This document shows, one piece after another, positions 9,101 to 17,449 of a DNA stretch of 17,555 nt. The stretch comes from Paraglomus occultum (lineage: Eukaryota; Glomeromycota; Glomeromycetes; Paraglomerales; Paraglomeraceae). Positions within the stretch are counted from its first letter, which is position 1. Each line of letters opens with the position of its first letter. The notes beneath the pieces were generated by a model. It did no database searches and was not told the origin of the DNA. It saw nothing but the letters and a program-made list of their open reading frames with translations. A program made the translations under genes and the position numbers. The stretch covers positions 1-17,555 of the forward strand of contig CAJVPJ010000751.1 in NCBI GenBank assembly GCA_910592205.1. The letters are read 5' to 3'.

Positions 9101-11825
9101 TGTCCAGATAAAGCTTACACAAATATTAAGAACAAGTATTCCGATTTCGGAGTTGACGATTATGGTACGTAAGTATGTCCATGTTTTGAAAGGCAGAGCA
9201 GATTCTCAAGTTGTTCTTTTTTCTACTTGTAGATCAGTCAATAAAGAAAACAGGAAGACGAAAACCAGCCTATGCTGGTGGTCTTGTATTAGAGCCTAAA
9301 AAAGGCTTTTATGACAAATATGTCCTGCTGTTAGATTTTAATAGTTTATATCCATCTATAATTCAGGAATATAATATTTGCTTTACGACAATATCTCGTG
9401 CTGACACGGTAATAGCTTGGCTCGATGCTCCACGTGAACATACGGATTTCTGTAAATTGGGTTTAATTTCTTCTTGATGCGTTTTAGGAAAATGAAGAGC
9501 GGGTACCTGACATCCCAGATTCAGGACTACCTCAAGGCATCCTTCCAAAACTGCTTGCTAGTTTGGTAGACAGACGAAGGCAGGTGAAGCGGTTATTAAA
9601 AGACCCTCACATCGCAGAGAGTGTTCGAATGCAGGTAGGTCATTTTCCAATAATGCATTTGTTTTTGTTATTTAAAAGTCTCGGTCACTGACGGATGAGG
9701 ATTATTTTGTAACTAGTATGACATTAGGCAGCAAGCCTTGAAACTCACTGCGAATAGTATGTACGGATGCCTTGGATTTACATTCTCACGGTTTTACGCA
9801 AAATCTTTGGCTATGCTAATTACGTCGAAAGGTCGTGAGATTCTGCAGAATACAGTTGATTTAGCAGAAAGTGAAAGGATGGAAGTAAGACATTAATTTA
9901 TGTTAATTTCAGTCTGGCGATTCTGCATTCTTAAACACGCTTTATTGTCAGGTTATATATGGCGATACTGATTCCATAATGATTTACACGAATGAGATGG
10001 ATTTGAAGAAAGTACGTGAGATGGGCAATTTACTGAAAAGAAAAGTCAATGAAAGATACAAACTACTTGAGATCGAAATGGACGGTTTCTTTCGGAGAAT
10101 GTTGTTATTGAAAAAGAAAAAATATGCAGCGCTGATCGCTGAAGAGAAAAACGGCGTGTTGGAGACTTCGATTGAGACAAAGGGTCTTGACCTTGTTAGA
10201 AGAGACTGGTGTGGTCTGTCACATGACGCATCAAAGTGTGTATTTGAAGAATTAATGTGGAATCATACTAAGTCTATTTCTCGACATTGATATAAATTAT
10301 TTCATCCATAAGATATGTATTAGAACAGCTTCTGTCTCCCGATGATCGAGAGGATGTATTAAATAGAATACACAAATTCCTCACCACCTTAGCTGAAGAG
10401 ACGCGTTTAGGAAGAATACCCACAGACAAGTTTGTCATAAATAAGGTCTGTTGGAAAGAAGTTATGTGTCACTCACATAGGCAAGAATCTAACGCAGATC
10501 CTTTTACTAGAATCTCACAAAAGCACCAGAGGACTATGCTGACAAGCAAAATCAACCACATGTACAAGTTGCGCTGCAAATGAAGAAAAAGGGGCTTGGC
10601 GTTCGTACTGGGGACACGATACCGTACGTAATTTGCGCCGGGGATGAATTCAAAGAAACTAAAATAATTGCAGACCGTGCGAGACATCCCAACGATATAT
10701 CATCTTCGGGCACATTAAAGATTGGTATGATATCGATAAAATTTGAGAGTTTTACTTGTAATGATTGATATGATTTAATTGCTTTAGTAGATTATGAATG
10801 GTATTTAAATCAGCAAGTTCACCCGGCTGTCGCGAGGCTTTGTGAGCCTATTGAAGGAACCGATTCTGTACAGATTGCTAGATGTTTAGGTACTCATAAG
10901 TAAAACTTGAAGCATGCCCTGTGTTCGTACTGTTATCACCGTTTTGTATTAATTTATTATATTGCGTTGTGAGGACTCGATACGTCCAAGTTCCGTGTTT
11001 CGATAGGCTCTGGATCTGCAGTAGCAGAGCTTTACACACTGGATTCTCAGATCAGTGATGAAGAACGATTTGTGAATGCAGACAGATTTAAGCCGATTTG
11101 TAAATATTGTCAAGGACAATCCATATTCGAAGGCGTGAATTCAAAAAATGTGCGTATTCCATCACATGAATATGGATGATATGGATACATCATCGCCAAA
11201 CTCAATGTCTTTATTATACTATTCTAGGACGGATATGTTCTTTCTCCATCAGGGATATTGTGTCCGAATTCAGCATGTAATCGGGTACTCCCAATAGCGT
11301 CTCTAATTGCACAACTTTCATGTCAAATTCGATGGCACATAACTAAATATTACGAAGGGTGGCTAGTCTGCGACGACGAAGCGTGCCGTAATCGTACCAG
11401 ACTTATGCATGGGAAACGATGTTTACATCCCGGATGCCGTGGAACTGCAGTCGCGGAGGTACTTTACTTTTACTGTTAAATATGACCAAAAATTTCAACG
11501 ATTAATCTGCAACATTGTTTTGTGATAGTATTCGGATACGTTGTTATACGAACAACTGTTATATCTGTCAACTCTGTTCGATGTCGACAAGGCAATGAAT
11601 TCTAAAAAAAGGACTATTGAGGGTGAGTGTTTTTGTATGCATGATCCACAGTCTTTGTCCGTGATATAACTTCTATAACGTTGGAATACAGATCAAACGA
11701 AAACAATGATAGAGCAGAATCGCCATCTGTTTGTTCCGTTAAAGAAAGTCGTTGATGGGTACTTGGACAGGTGTGGAAGGCGGTTCGTAGATTTAAATCA
11801 ATTGTTTTCATTCTGCCAAACTTAA
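6136..11825 (+). CDS. pol1: DNA polymerase alpha catalytic subunit (p180), 23 exons
   Basis: Twenty-three exons sum to 3999 nt in frame (1332 aa). Exons are 6136-6237, 6309-6489, 6569-7029, 7112-7211, 7294-7476, 7568-7716, 7786-7975, 8060-8230, 8300-8435, 8505-8610, 8723-8955, 9022-9164, 9233-9408, 9488-9634, 9732-9884, 9952-10235, 10313-10445, 10511-10724, 10788-10889, 10974-11149, 11228-11458, 11529-11622 and 11692-11825. This family B polymerase extends RNA primers made by primase at replication origins and on Okazaki fragments. Visible landmarks are the acidic N-terminal domain (VVDDDGSGY), [13 protein letters not shown], motif [11 protein letters not shown] (~753), motif [10 protein letters not shown] (~830), motif C YGDTDS (~880), KKKKY (~931), and two C-terminal cysteine clusters (C1164/C1167/C1192/C1197 and C1228/C1233/C1245/C1250). 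Catalytic aspartates are intact. The N-terminal linker carries a tandem duplication. All introns are GT-AG. Confidence 0.96.
6631..6882 (+). repeat. 126-bp in-frame tandem duplication in POL1 exon 3
   Basis: Copies at 6631-6756 and 6757-6882 are exactly 126 bp (42 codons) each and agree at roughly 84% of positions. Both begin FFA, share NKSTKQQD and TTEDDM, and end in LTNLD then TPE(Q/E)PV. The linker sits between the acidic N-terminal domain and the polymerase core. Confidence 0.92.
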
Positions 11826-11829
11826 TAAA
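11824..11829 (+). terminator. AATAAA poly(A) signal overlapping the POL1 stop
   Basis: The TAA stop (11823-11825) runs directly into AATAAA. The 3' UTR must then be very short, because the convergent NiCoT gene ends 44 bp away. Confidence 0.5.
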
Positions 11830-11865
11830 ATAACATGCGACCGTTGATACAACACCCGTGAAAGA

Positions 11866-11871
11866 TTTATT
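11866..11871 (-). terminator. AATAAA poly(A) signal overlapping the NiCoT stop
   Basis: On the minus strand the end reads GCG TAA TAAA, so AATAAA overlaps the stop codon (11870-11872). This mirrors the arrangement at the end of POL1. Confidence 0.5.
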
Positions 11872-13168
11872 ACGCATTACTGTTGCCTGACAGGATTTCT
11901 TCCTGATTTACTTCGTCAACATTAACAACGACAGAGTTTTTGTGACTGTTTAGAGTGCTCTTTGCGCCGTTATCGGAAGCATCGTCCGTTCTACTTGCGC
12001 GAGCGTTTTCTTCAGATTGGTGCACGAATCTCTCCTCTAATTCTCTATAACCACTGAACCGGTAAAATATAACCGAAATTATCCATGTGATTACAAATAG
12101 TCCAATTATTATAAAGCCCATTGTTCCCAAATGATCTCCTAAAGCAGTCAGGAATGCCCAGAACGGACCTTGAGCATCCAGTTGATTACCAATAATATTC
12201 AAAAGTTCTATTCCTCCAATTATGAATGCAATTAGAATTGACAAGAAAGTAATGGTAAGGTTATAATACAGCTTACGAACGGGATTAATATAAGCCCAAG
12301 AATAAGTTCCTAACATAAGAATACCATCGATGGTATCGATGGTAGCCATTCCGACAGTGAAGAGCAAAGGGAAGTACATAATCAACCATATAGCTAGACC
12401 TTGATTCGCTTGGATGGCAGCAATACCAAGAACTCCAACTTCAGTAGACGTATCAAATCCAAAACCAAATAAAACGCCCAATGGATACATTTTCCAACTT
12501 TTATCAATGAATCTGAACACAGGGGCAAAGAATCTTCCAAGACAACCAGAATTATTCAAAACATCATTTATATCCTCCTCTTGAAAAGTACCCGTATGTC
12601 TCAATCGTTGGAGAGAGCGATAAACAGATATGAGGACGAATGTGTTCATAATTCCAATGGCGAGTAGAAAAGCCGCCGAGATAGACGCCCCAATTAAGCC
12701 GCCTATGGTTTCCAAGTCACCAAACTTGTCTTTTATCGCCGTTGCTGTCACGGCAATAGCAAGAGACGCGGCAATTACTATGGTTGAGTGTCCAAGCGAA
12801 AAGAATAAACCCACACCAACCGAGCGCTGGCCAGTCTGGAGAAGTTTACGCGTGACATTATCGATAGCAGCTAAATGATCTGCGTCGACAGCATGACGAA
12901 GACCGAGCATATATGCTAGGCTTGCTGTTCCTATGAGCTTGGGATAATTGTGAAATGAAATTACTACGCCAGCCCATGCCGCTATATTTGCAAGAGCGAG
13001 CCCTACGAAGATTAAGATTATTTTTCGTTTAAGTGCTTGAGAATCATATCTGTGTAGCAAAGGTGTTCGTGAAGAAGGTTGAATAATCTCGGGTTGCATG
13101 CTTGCGGTCCGTTCCATCTCCTCTCCTTCGACCTTTTCATCCGCGTTATACTCCACGTTTTCGTCCAT
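11870..13168 (-). CDS. nic1: NiCoT-family high-affinity nickel/cobalt transporter, intronless
   Basis: A single 432-aa open frame encodes a transporter that brings Ni2+ (possibly Co2+) across the plasma membrane, probably to supply urease; that role is family knowledge from yeast Nic1 and bacterial HoxN. Signatures are RHAVDADHLAAIDNVT (residues ~91-106, the metal-binding RHxxDADH motif in TM II), FFSLGHSTIV (~122-131) and GFGFDTSTEVGVLGI (~236-250). About eight hydrophobic segments are visible between residues 48 and 375. A polar N-terminus of ~45 residues and a polar C-terminal tail of ~60 residues flank them. The ATG at 13168 is preceded by unrelated sequence. No intron interrupts it, unlike every recognised neighbour. 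It is convergent with POL1. Confidence 0.95.
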   Translation of the reverse strand: MDENVEYNADEKVEGEEMERTASMQPEIIQPSSRTPLLHRYDSQALKRKIILIFVGLALANIAAWAGVVISFHNYPKLIGTASLAYMLGLRHAVDADHLAAIDNVTRKLLQTGQRSVGVGLFFSLGHSTIVIAASLAIAVTATAIKDKFGDLETIGGLIGASISAAFLLAIGIMNTFVLISVYRSLQRLRHTGTFQEEDINDVLNNSGCLGRFFAPVFRFIDKSWKMYPLGVLFGFGFDTSTEVGVLGIAAIQANQGLAIWLIMYFPLLFTVGMATIDTIDGILMLGTYSWAYINPVRKLYYNLTITFLSILIAFIIGGIELLNIIGNQLDAQGPFWAFLTALGDHLGTMGFIIIGLFVITWIISVIFYRFSGYRELEERFVHQSEENARASRTDDASDNGAKSTLNSHKNSVVVNVDEVNQEEILSGNSNA

Positions 13169-14176
13169 GTCTTTCCCTTAACATTTTCGTACTCGATTTG
13201 CAGCAAAGTGGGATACATTTCCAATTGGAATTCCCATTCTCGATTTTTATTTTTCACACAAATATAAAAATTGCAATGTGTACTAGATCGATCTGGGTAC
13301 TTATCGGAACAGCCCGGTCTGTCAAGGATCAACAGCCAAACATCAAAGAGAAATGTCTGCATGTGATCTTTACTGATAGGTGATTCCTCAATTGCATAAT
13401 GGTATTAGCCAAATAAATTATAACAATTTCGGCCATGATAAGTCGAGCAGTCAAGATCGGTAAACGTAAATAGTTTTTTTTTAATTATACACATTTATTC
13501 GTGTAGAATTTAGCCGAACATCTACAGTATTAGTATGTAGATCCATTGTGTTACAAAAAGGTTTTTTTCCAACTACTGTTTAAATAGCGAATGTATCTTC
13601 CTAATGTCATACGCCAGGCCCACATTCTTTTTCTTATTTGCCTACCAAACTATTATTCTAATCTCGTTGCTCTAGAAACTTGGCTTTTTTTTTACAACTC
13701 AAAAACCGTTTATTAAATTGCTAAAGCTAGCCGCCGACTATGCGCATTGTAAAAAGAGATTATAATACAATTCTATTTTGCCGAGTAACGAGTAACCAAA
13801 CTTTGCGAGACTGTTTTCGAACAAAACAATTATTCGACCATAAACAGAATAGAATTATGTCGTTCTCCCAGATATCCGAAACGCAGCAATTGACAACTTG
13901 GTCACAACTAGTAATAAAAAATGAATCCCTAACTCGGAAATTACTGAAATAAAGTCAACTCAAATTGACAGCGTCTACTGCGCTCTTCGCTATTTCTTGG
14001 AAGTAGCAAAACATGTGCACCAACACTTGTGAATGAGTTTGCCAGAATATATTCACTTCCGACACAGAAATACAATAATGACGTTAATCAGCTTAAAAGA
14101 TACGCCAATTTGGCTTAATCGTCGCAACAAACTCATAATTGGGTTACCAAGCATGACGATAGATATTACGCGGCTG
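13169..14176. other. Spacer between NiCoT and the Crinkler relic, weak coding signal only
   Basis: About 1 kb is rich in T-runs and short open frames. It marks the change from intact housekeeping genes to damaged accessory genes. One ATG-started frame is at 13740-13952. A further plus-strand frame at roughly 13969-14085 reads NEFARIYSLPTQKYNNDVNQ and ends at a TAA. No domain is recognised and no tRNA was seen. Confidence 0.4.
13740..13952 (+). CDS. Small hypothetical ORF (70 aa)
   Basis: An ATG-started frame of 70 codons ends RKLLK and a stop. It contains a polar run, MSFSQISETQQLTTWSQL. A GTAATA donor follows SQL, and a TTGACAG acceptor near 13970 could splice it in phase 0 to the open frame that continues to about 14085. 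No family is recognised. It could equally be chance, since long open frames also occur on the other strand nearby. Confidence 0.2.
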   Translation: MRIVKRDYNTILFCRVTSNQTLRDCFRTKQLFDHKQNRIMSFSQISETQQLTTWSQLVIKNESLTRKLLK

Positions 14177-15093
14177 CTAAAAGGCGCTTTTACGATTGTT
14201 ACTCTCGATATGGATTCCGCGTTGCATGTAGAATACTCCGATGTAGTCGTCTCTTTTTCCAAGTCCGTCCAACACTTCCCTTAGAGAATTATCATCTATC
14301 AATTGTAGAATTTCCTGTTCAACATAGGGAGAAGCCCATTTGGGATAAACTCTATTGTATTGGCCGTTGCTAGGCTGCATATGGACGAGAAGGTTACTGA
14401 ACAACACAGCCTGGGAAGCATGACGAATATATGCCACAGCCTTCTCTGGAGTATCGAGCTCAGCAAGAGCTTGAGAGACTTGACGTAGACAATTGTCCAG
14501 GGCCATTGCCAAGTTATCTGGATCACTTAGTAGAGCAAGCCCAGGCATCTGCAAGGTATATCTTGGTACACCACCTACGTACTCGAAAAATTCTTTCAAG
14601 TTTTCAGGCTCTATGTAACTAAAAATCGTTGACCGGAGGGTTTCCAGCTCCTCAAAGCTCCATGATGGCATATAGAATATGCTACCACACCTCTTGTCAT
14701 ACTTTTGAGTTGACCTCTCAGCTGTGCTGGTTAAACTCTTAGGTGAGAGAGCAGCAATGGAAAATGCTTCAACAACATGAGCATCATAATAATAACTGCC
14801 ATCTGCCAAGTACACAGTATCACTGAGATTTAGAAGTCATAAATTTCCTCATGCATCAACCCACAGACGAAATATCTCATAAAGGCATAGTAAGGGAACT
14901 TGTTCATATCTTGAGGATGAAAAACGACAATTTGATCATTATTGTTTAGGAAATGAATGAGGAAATACAAAAGGAAAGTTGATTTTCCCATCCTAATCCT
15001 AGAGGTTCTGGTGAGAAGGATGCATTGCTTAGGTTTGCCATAGAGATTAGAGATTGTGCCATAGTAATAGAGATCTAGATAAGACTTCCTCAC
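14177..15093 (-). pseudogene. Crinkler (CRN)-type P-loop NTPase relic
   Basis: Two minus-strand segments in different frames make up a CRN NTPase-like module. The upstream one (14830-15093) carries the RKSYLDLYY entry, a P-loop region ending GKST (about 14980-15012), and the hydrophobic FLLYFLIHFL helix. It ends at TAA 14830-14832. The downstream one (14177-14815) has a Walker-B-like VYLADG, then FYMPSWSFEELETLR, then YVGGVPRYTL and a WASPYVEQEIL segment. These are typical of oomycete and AM-fungal CRN C-terminal regions. The two frames abut, so a one-base shift near 14826-14838 is the simplest break. Three positions expected to be P-loop glycines are Arg or Ser. CRN proteins are secreted or host-nuclear effectors in pathogens and symbionts; this copy appears inactive. 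The C-terminus stops soon after YMQRGI, earlier than usual. Confidence 0.75.
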
Positions 15094-15130
15094 AAAGAGT
15101 CAATTCTTACCAATCACTAGGAATTGAAGA

Positions 15131-16073
15131 TCACCAGATGAGATCCAAATGTGCATCCTCCTTTGTAACGTGAGAACTACCAGAAGCCTTGCTCACCTCG
15201 CAATTTGCTTTATCAGAAGTAGTGAAAATAGTGCGAATGATATCAGATAAACTTCGAAAGGGGTCTTGTCCTTGAGGATCTTGGCCAAGTCTTAAGAGTA
15301 GTGACCGCCCGGAAGAACAACAATTAAACATTTTTCTATCACCTTTTTTCTCAACTCCTAAGGAAATTTTGAACCACAAATGATGCCAATATATTTTTTT
15401 TCAAACAACTGCTCGAATTTGGCATTGTCTGTAGATTGGAGTTGTTTCGAGATTCTTTCTTTGGAGTCGAGTTTGCTAAGGTAAAACGTCTCATTTATGA
15501 CCGCCTTGTCTAGGCTCAACTCTTTAGCAAGTTGGATCCATTCAACACAATCTTCACCAAGTTTCATTCTCTTCGACTTAATTTCTGCAAAAGCAGGATA
15601 CGCACGCATAAGTTGTTAGAAGTAAAATTGTGACATTAGATGAAACGCCTTTTACCATTCAATTCATCTAATAAGCGTTTATTTTCTTGTCGTAAGGGAT
15701 TTATATCATCTGAAAATTTCGGATAATGGGTAAAATAGGTGAGTAAACACTCGTTGATGCAACATAATTATGTGTTTCGAGTGCACAATGCAAACAGTGC
15801 GGCGGTGAGCAGACATAACGCAAGAAAAGCAGTGCTACTCTGTGTCCCCAACGCCGAGTCACAAAGTCGTTACCTGTCCGTCCTAGTAGCACAGTTAGCT
15901 GCTTTTGCAGCTCGGCCTTTTCAGCATAGAGTGAAGTGAGAAGGTCTTGTCCCTTCTCAAACCCAAGCCGTTGTTTAATTGCTTCAGCTTTCTTTCGATT
16001 TTTGCATTTACTTTCGTCAAGTCTCACATGTGATGTTTATATACAGAATTTCAGTGGCTTTAATCGATGACAT
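15131..16073 (-). pseudogene. Coiled-coil coding stretch upstream of the CRN module, spliced but broken
   Basis: Coding-like exons on the minus strand are 15874 to ~16027, 15656-15709 and 15358-15584, joined by GT-AG introns of 164 and 71 nt that keep phase. The product is charged and helical: RKKAEAIKQRLGFEKG, AEKAELQKQLTVLLG, NPLRQENKRLLDELN, then EWIQLAKELSLDKAV and YLSKLDSKERISKQL. It ends at a stop (15358-15360) after an A-run. A second frame continues through 15131-15379 (DPFRSLSDIIRTIF, TKEDAHLDL), which suggests a slip in the A8 homopolymer near 15395. A plausible start, MSSIKATEIL at 16073, lies one frame off from the first coil. It may be the N-terminal part of the CRN gene or a separate gene; no named domain is recognised. 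Confidence 0.5.
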
Positions 16074-16379
16074 ATTATTGGGAACTTTCACATGTTCCTT
16101 TGTAATGTGACCAATAATAATCAATGCGCAGAAATTGCAACATGATCACACAACACGTAATAGCAATTTTATGCAAAAAATAAAAACTTTGCTTGAACAA
16201 AGCCAAAACTACAATCTCCCCATCAACAAATGTTATTGATACACTTAAGTTTGCAGATGTCTTGTTTATTACATTTTACAAACAACGTACAGTACATTTT
16301 CATACTCACTAGAGCGATTGCATGGGAGGAAATTCTCGGACCCAAAGCCATTGATGAGTATTCCTATACTTTAGTCGCG
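16074..16379. other. Spacer with no recognised feature
   Basis: AT-rich sequence between the coiled-coil start and the end of the helix-turn-helix relic. A plus-strand frame here contains AIAWEEILGPKAIDEYSYTL, but it has no splice context or recognised family. Confidence 0.3.
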
Positions 16380-16997
16380 CTAGTGAAGTCTATGTTTACA
16401 TATCATTATCATTATTAACACCATTATTTTCCTTCCCTTTTCTTTATCAACCCATTCCCGTACTGCTTCGACAGTTATTTTCCGCGGATTAGTTTTTCGT
16501 TGGTAAAAGTTATTCAGTGTAGAGTTGGCAATGCCTTTCTCACCGCGTAACTCGCGAATTTGAGTAGCCACTTTGGTAAATGAAAAGTCCGGGTCCAGCT
16601 CAGATTTCGTATCAAAGAATTTTTTAAAATCTTTCCATAGATTTTAGACGTCTTCTGCGTATTTTCGTTCGCTGGGTAGCTTGCTGAATTTAGATTTATT
16701 GTCATTTTTACTGAAATCCCTATAAAAAACCGTGAAATTATAAAGAAACAGATATTTGCTTTATGTTTCCAGCTTTCGTTTCTTTCTTGGTTTATCATAA
16801 GTTGGTGTTAATATTCGCTTATTGGTTTTTATTTTTTTTTCTTGGTAAATTTCATAAGTGATTTTTTCTTGATCTAGATATTTCTGGAGTGTTTGGGTAT
16901 CATTGATTTTAAAAACGTAAGGGGCAATTTTCTCTCCTTGAGCTTTCTTTAAAATACTTTTGGGTTCCATGGTCGATTTAATGTAAATTAGTTTCAT
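16380..16997 (-). pseudogene. Helix-turn-helix-like small protein family, one frame with two TAA stops
   Basis: One minus-strand frame runs from ATG 16997 (or the better-placed ATG 16970, MEPKSILKK) to 16380 and is broken only by TAA at 16761-16763 and 16644-16646. The first part (to ~16764) is lysine-rich and ends in an NLS-like PRKKRKLE. The middle reads SKLPSERKYAEDV, then stop, then NLWKDFKKFFDTKSELD. The last part, ATQIRELRGEKGIANSTLN then FYQRKTNPRKITVEAVREWV, resembles a Cro/C1-type helix-turn-helix with a following helix. Retention of one frame across both stops argues for a single decayed gene rather than two ORFs. Alternatives are a real 69-aa protein from the first part, or an unseen intron. 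The biochemical role is unknown. Confidence 0.5.
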
Positions 16998-17174
16998 ATT
17001 AATATTTTTTATATAGAGGTAGTATTATTTGAATCGGAATATTAACAAATTGATGTGGAAGGATAAATTAAAGTGTTTGAAGAATATTGCATTTTATCTG
17101 ATGTATATTCATGCTGCGGGATTAGTGCACTGCTCGATCAGTGAATTCACGTGAGTCAACCATTCGAGGCGTTT

Positions 17175-17193
17175 TACCTTTTATTGCACCGGA
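17175..17193. repeat. 19-bp direct repeat, left copy (probable target-site duplication)
   Basis: TACCTTTTATTGCACCGGA occurs here and again at 17431-17449. It encodes part of the kinase LPFIAP/E motif. Sequence left of this copy and right of the other copy form one uninterrupted kinase reading. Confidence 0.85.
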
Positions 17194-17430
17194 CGCCTTC
17201 TATCACTCCGCACCGTAGACATGCAAATAGACCCATCTACCCCATGGGTCTCCCCTAACAAAATTCAATCCCTTATAACCGCAGCCATAAGTAGATACTC
17301 TACCCGTCCATGGTCTAACCCATCCTTATGGGCTTTTGTTCTCTTCCTTTACAAAATATGTAAACAGATAAAAATAGCTTAAACTGGGCTTTAGCGAGCA
17401 CCTTGCTATGAATAAAAGTTCCTCGTGATC
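17194..17430. mobile_element. 237-bp non-autonomous insertion in the kinase relic
   Basis: This segment is bounded by perfect 19-bp direct repeats of host kinase sequence. Deleting it together with one repeat copy restores continuous kinase coding from GVLPFIAP into EVFHTCKFTKES. It has no coding capacity and no clear terminal inverted repeats. It contains a perfect 8-bp inverted repeat (17229-17251). A TSD of this length is typical of target-primed (LINE/SINE-like) insertion, but no poly(A) tail or pol III A/B box was seen. Confidence 0.65.
17229..17251. repeat. Perfect 8-bp inverted repeat inside the insertion
   Basis: AGACCCAT (17229-17236) and ATGGGTCT (17244-17251) are separated by 7 nt. 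A second, shorter pair, CCCAT/ATGGG, lies near 17318-17331. The segment could therefore fold into consecutive hairpins. Confidence 0.6.
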
Positions 17431-17449
17431 TACCTTTTATTGCACCGGA
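17431..17449. repeat. 19-bp direct repeat, right copy (probable target-site duplication)
   Basis: Identical to 17175-17193. From here the kinase frame continues without a break to the end of the window. Confidence 0.85.

Noticed and set aside
13018-13362. Minus-strand frame overlapping the NiCoT start
   Set aside because: It overlaps the NiCoT N-terminus in another frame and matches no recognised family.
16230-16418. Plus-strand frame containing AIAWEEILGPKAIDEYSYTL
   Set aside because: It is short, lacks a convincing start or splice context, and overlaps the end of the helix-turn-helix relic.
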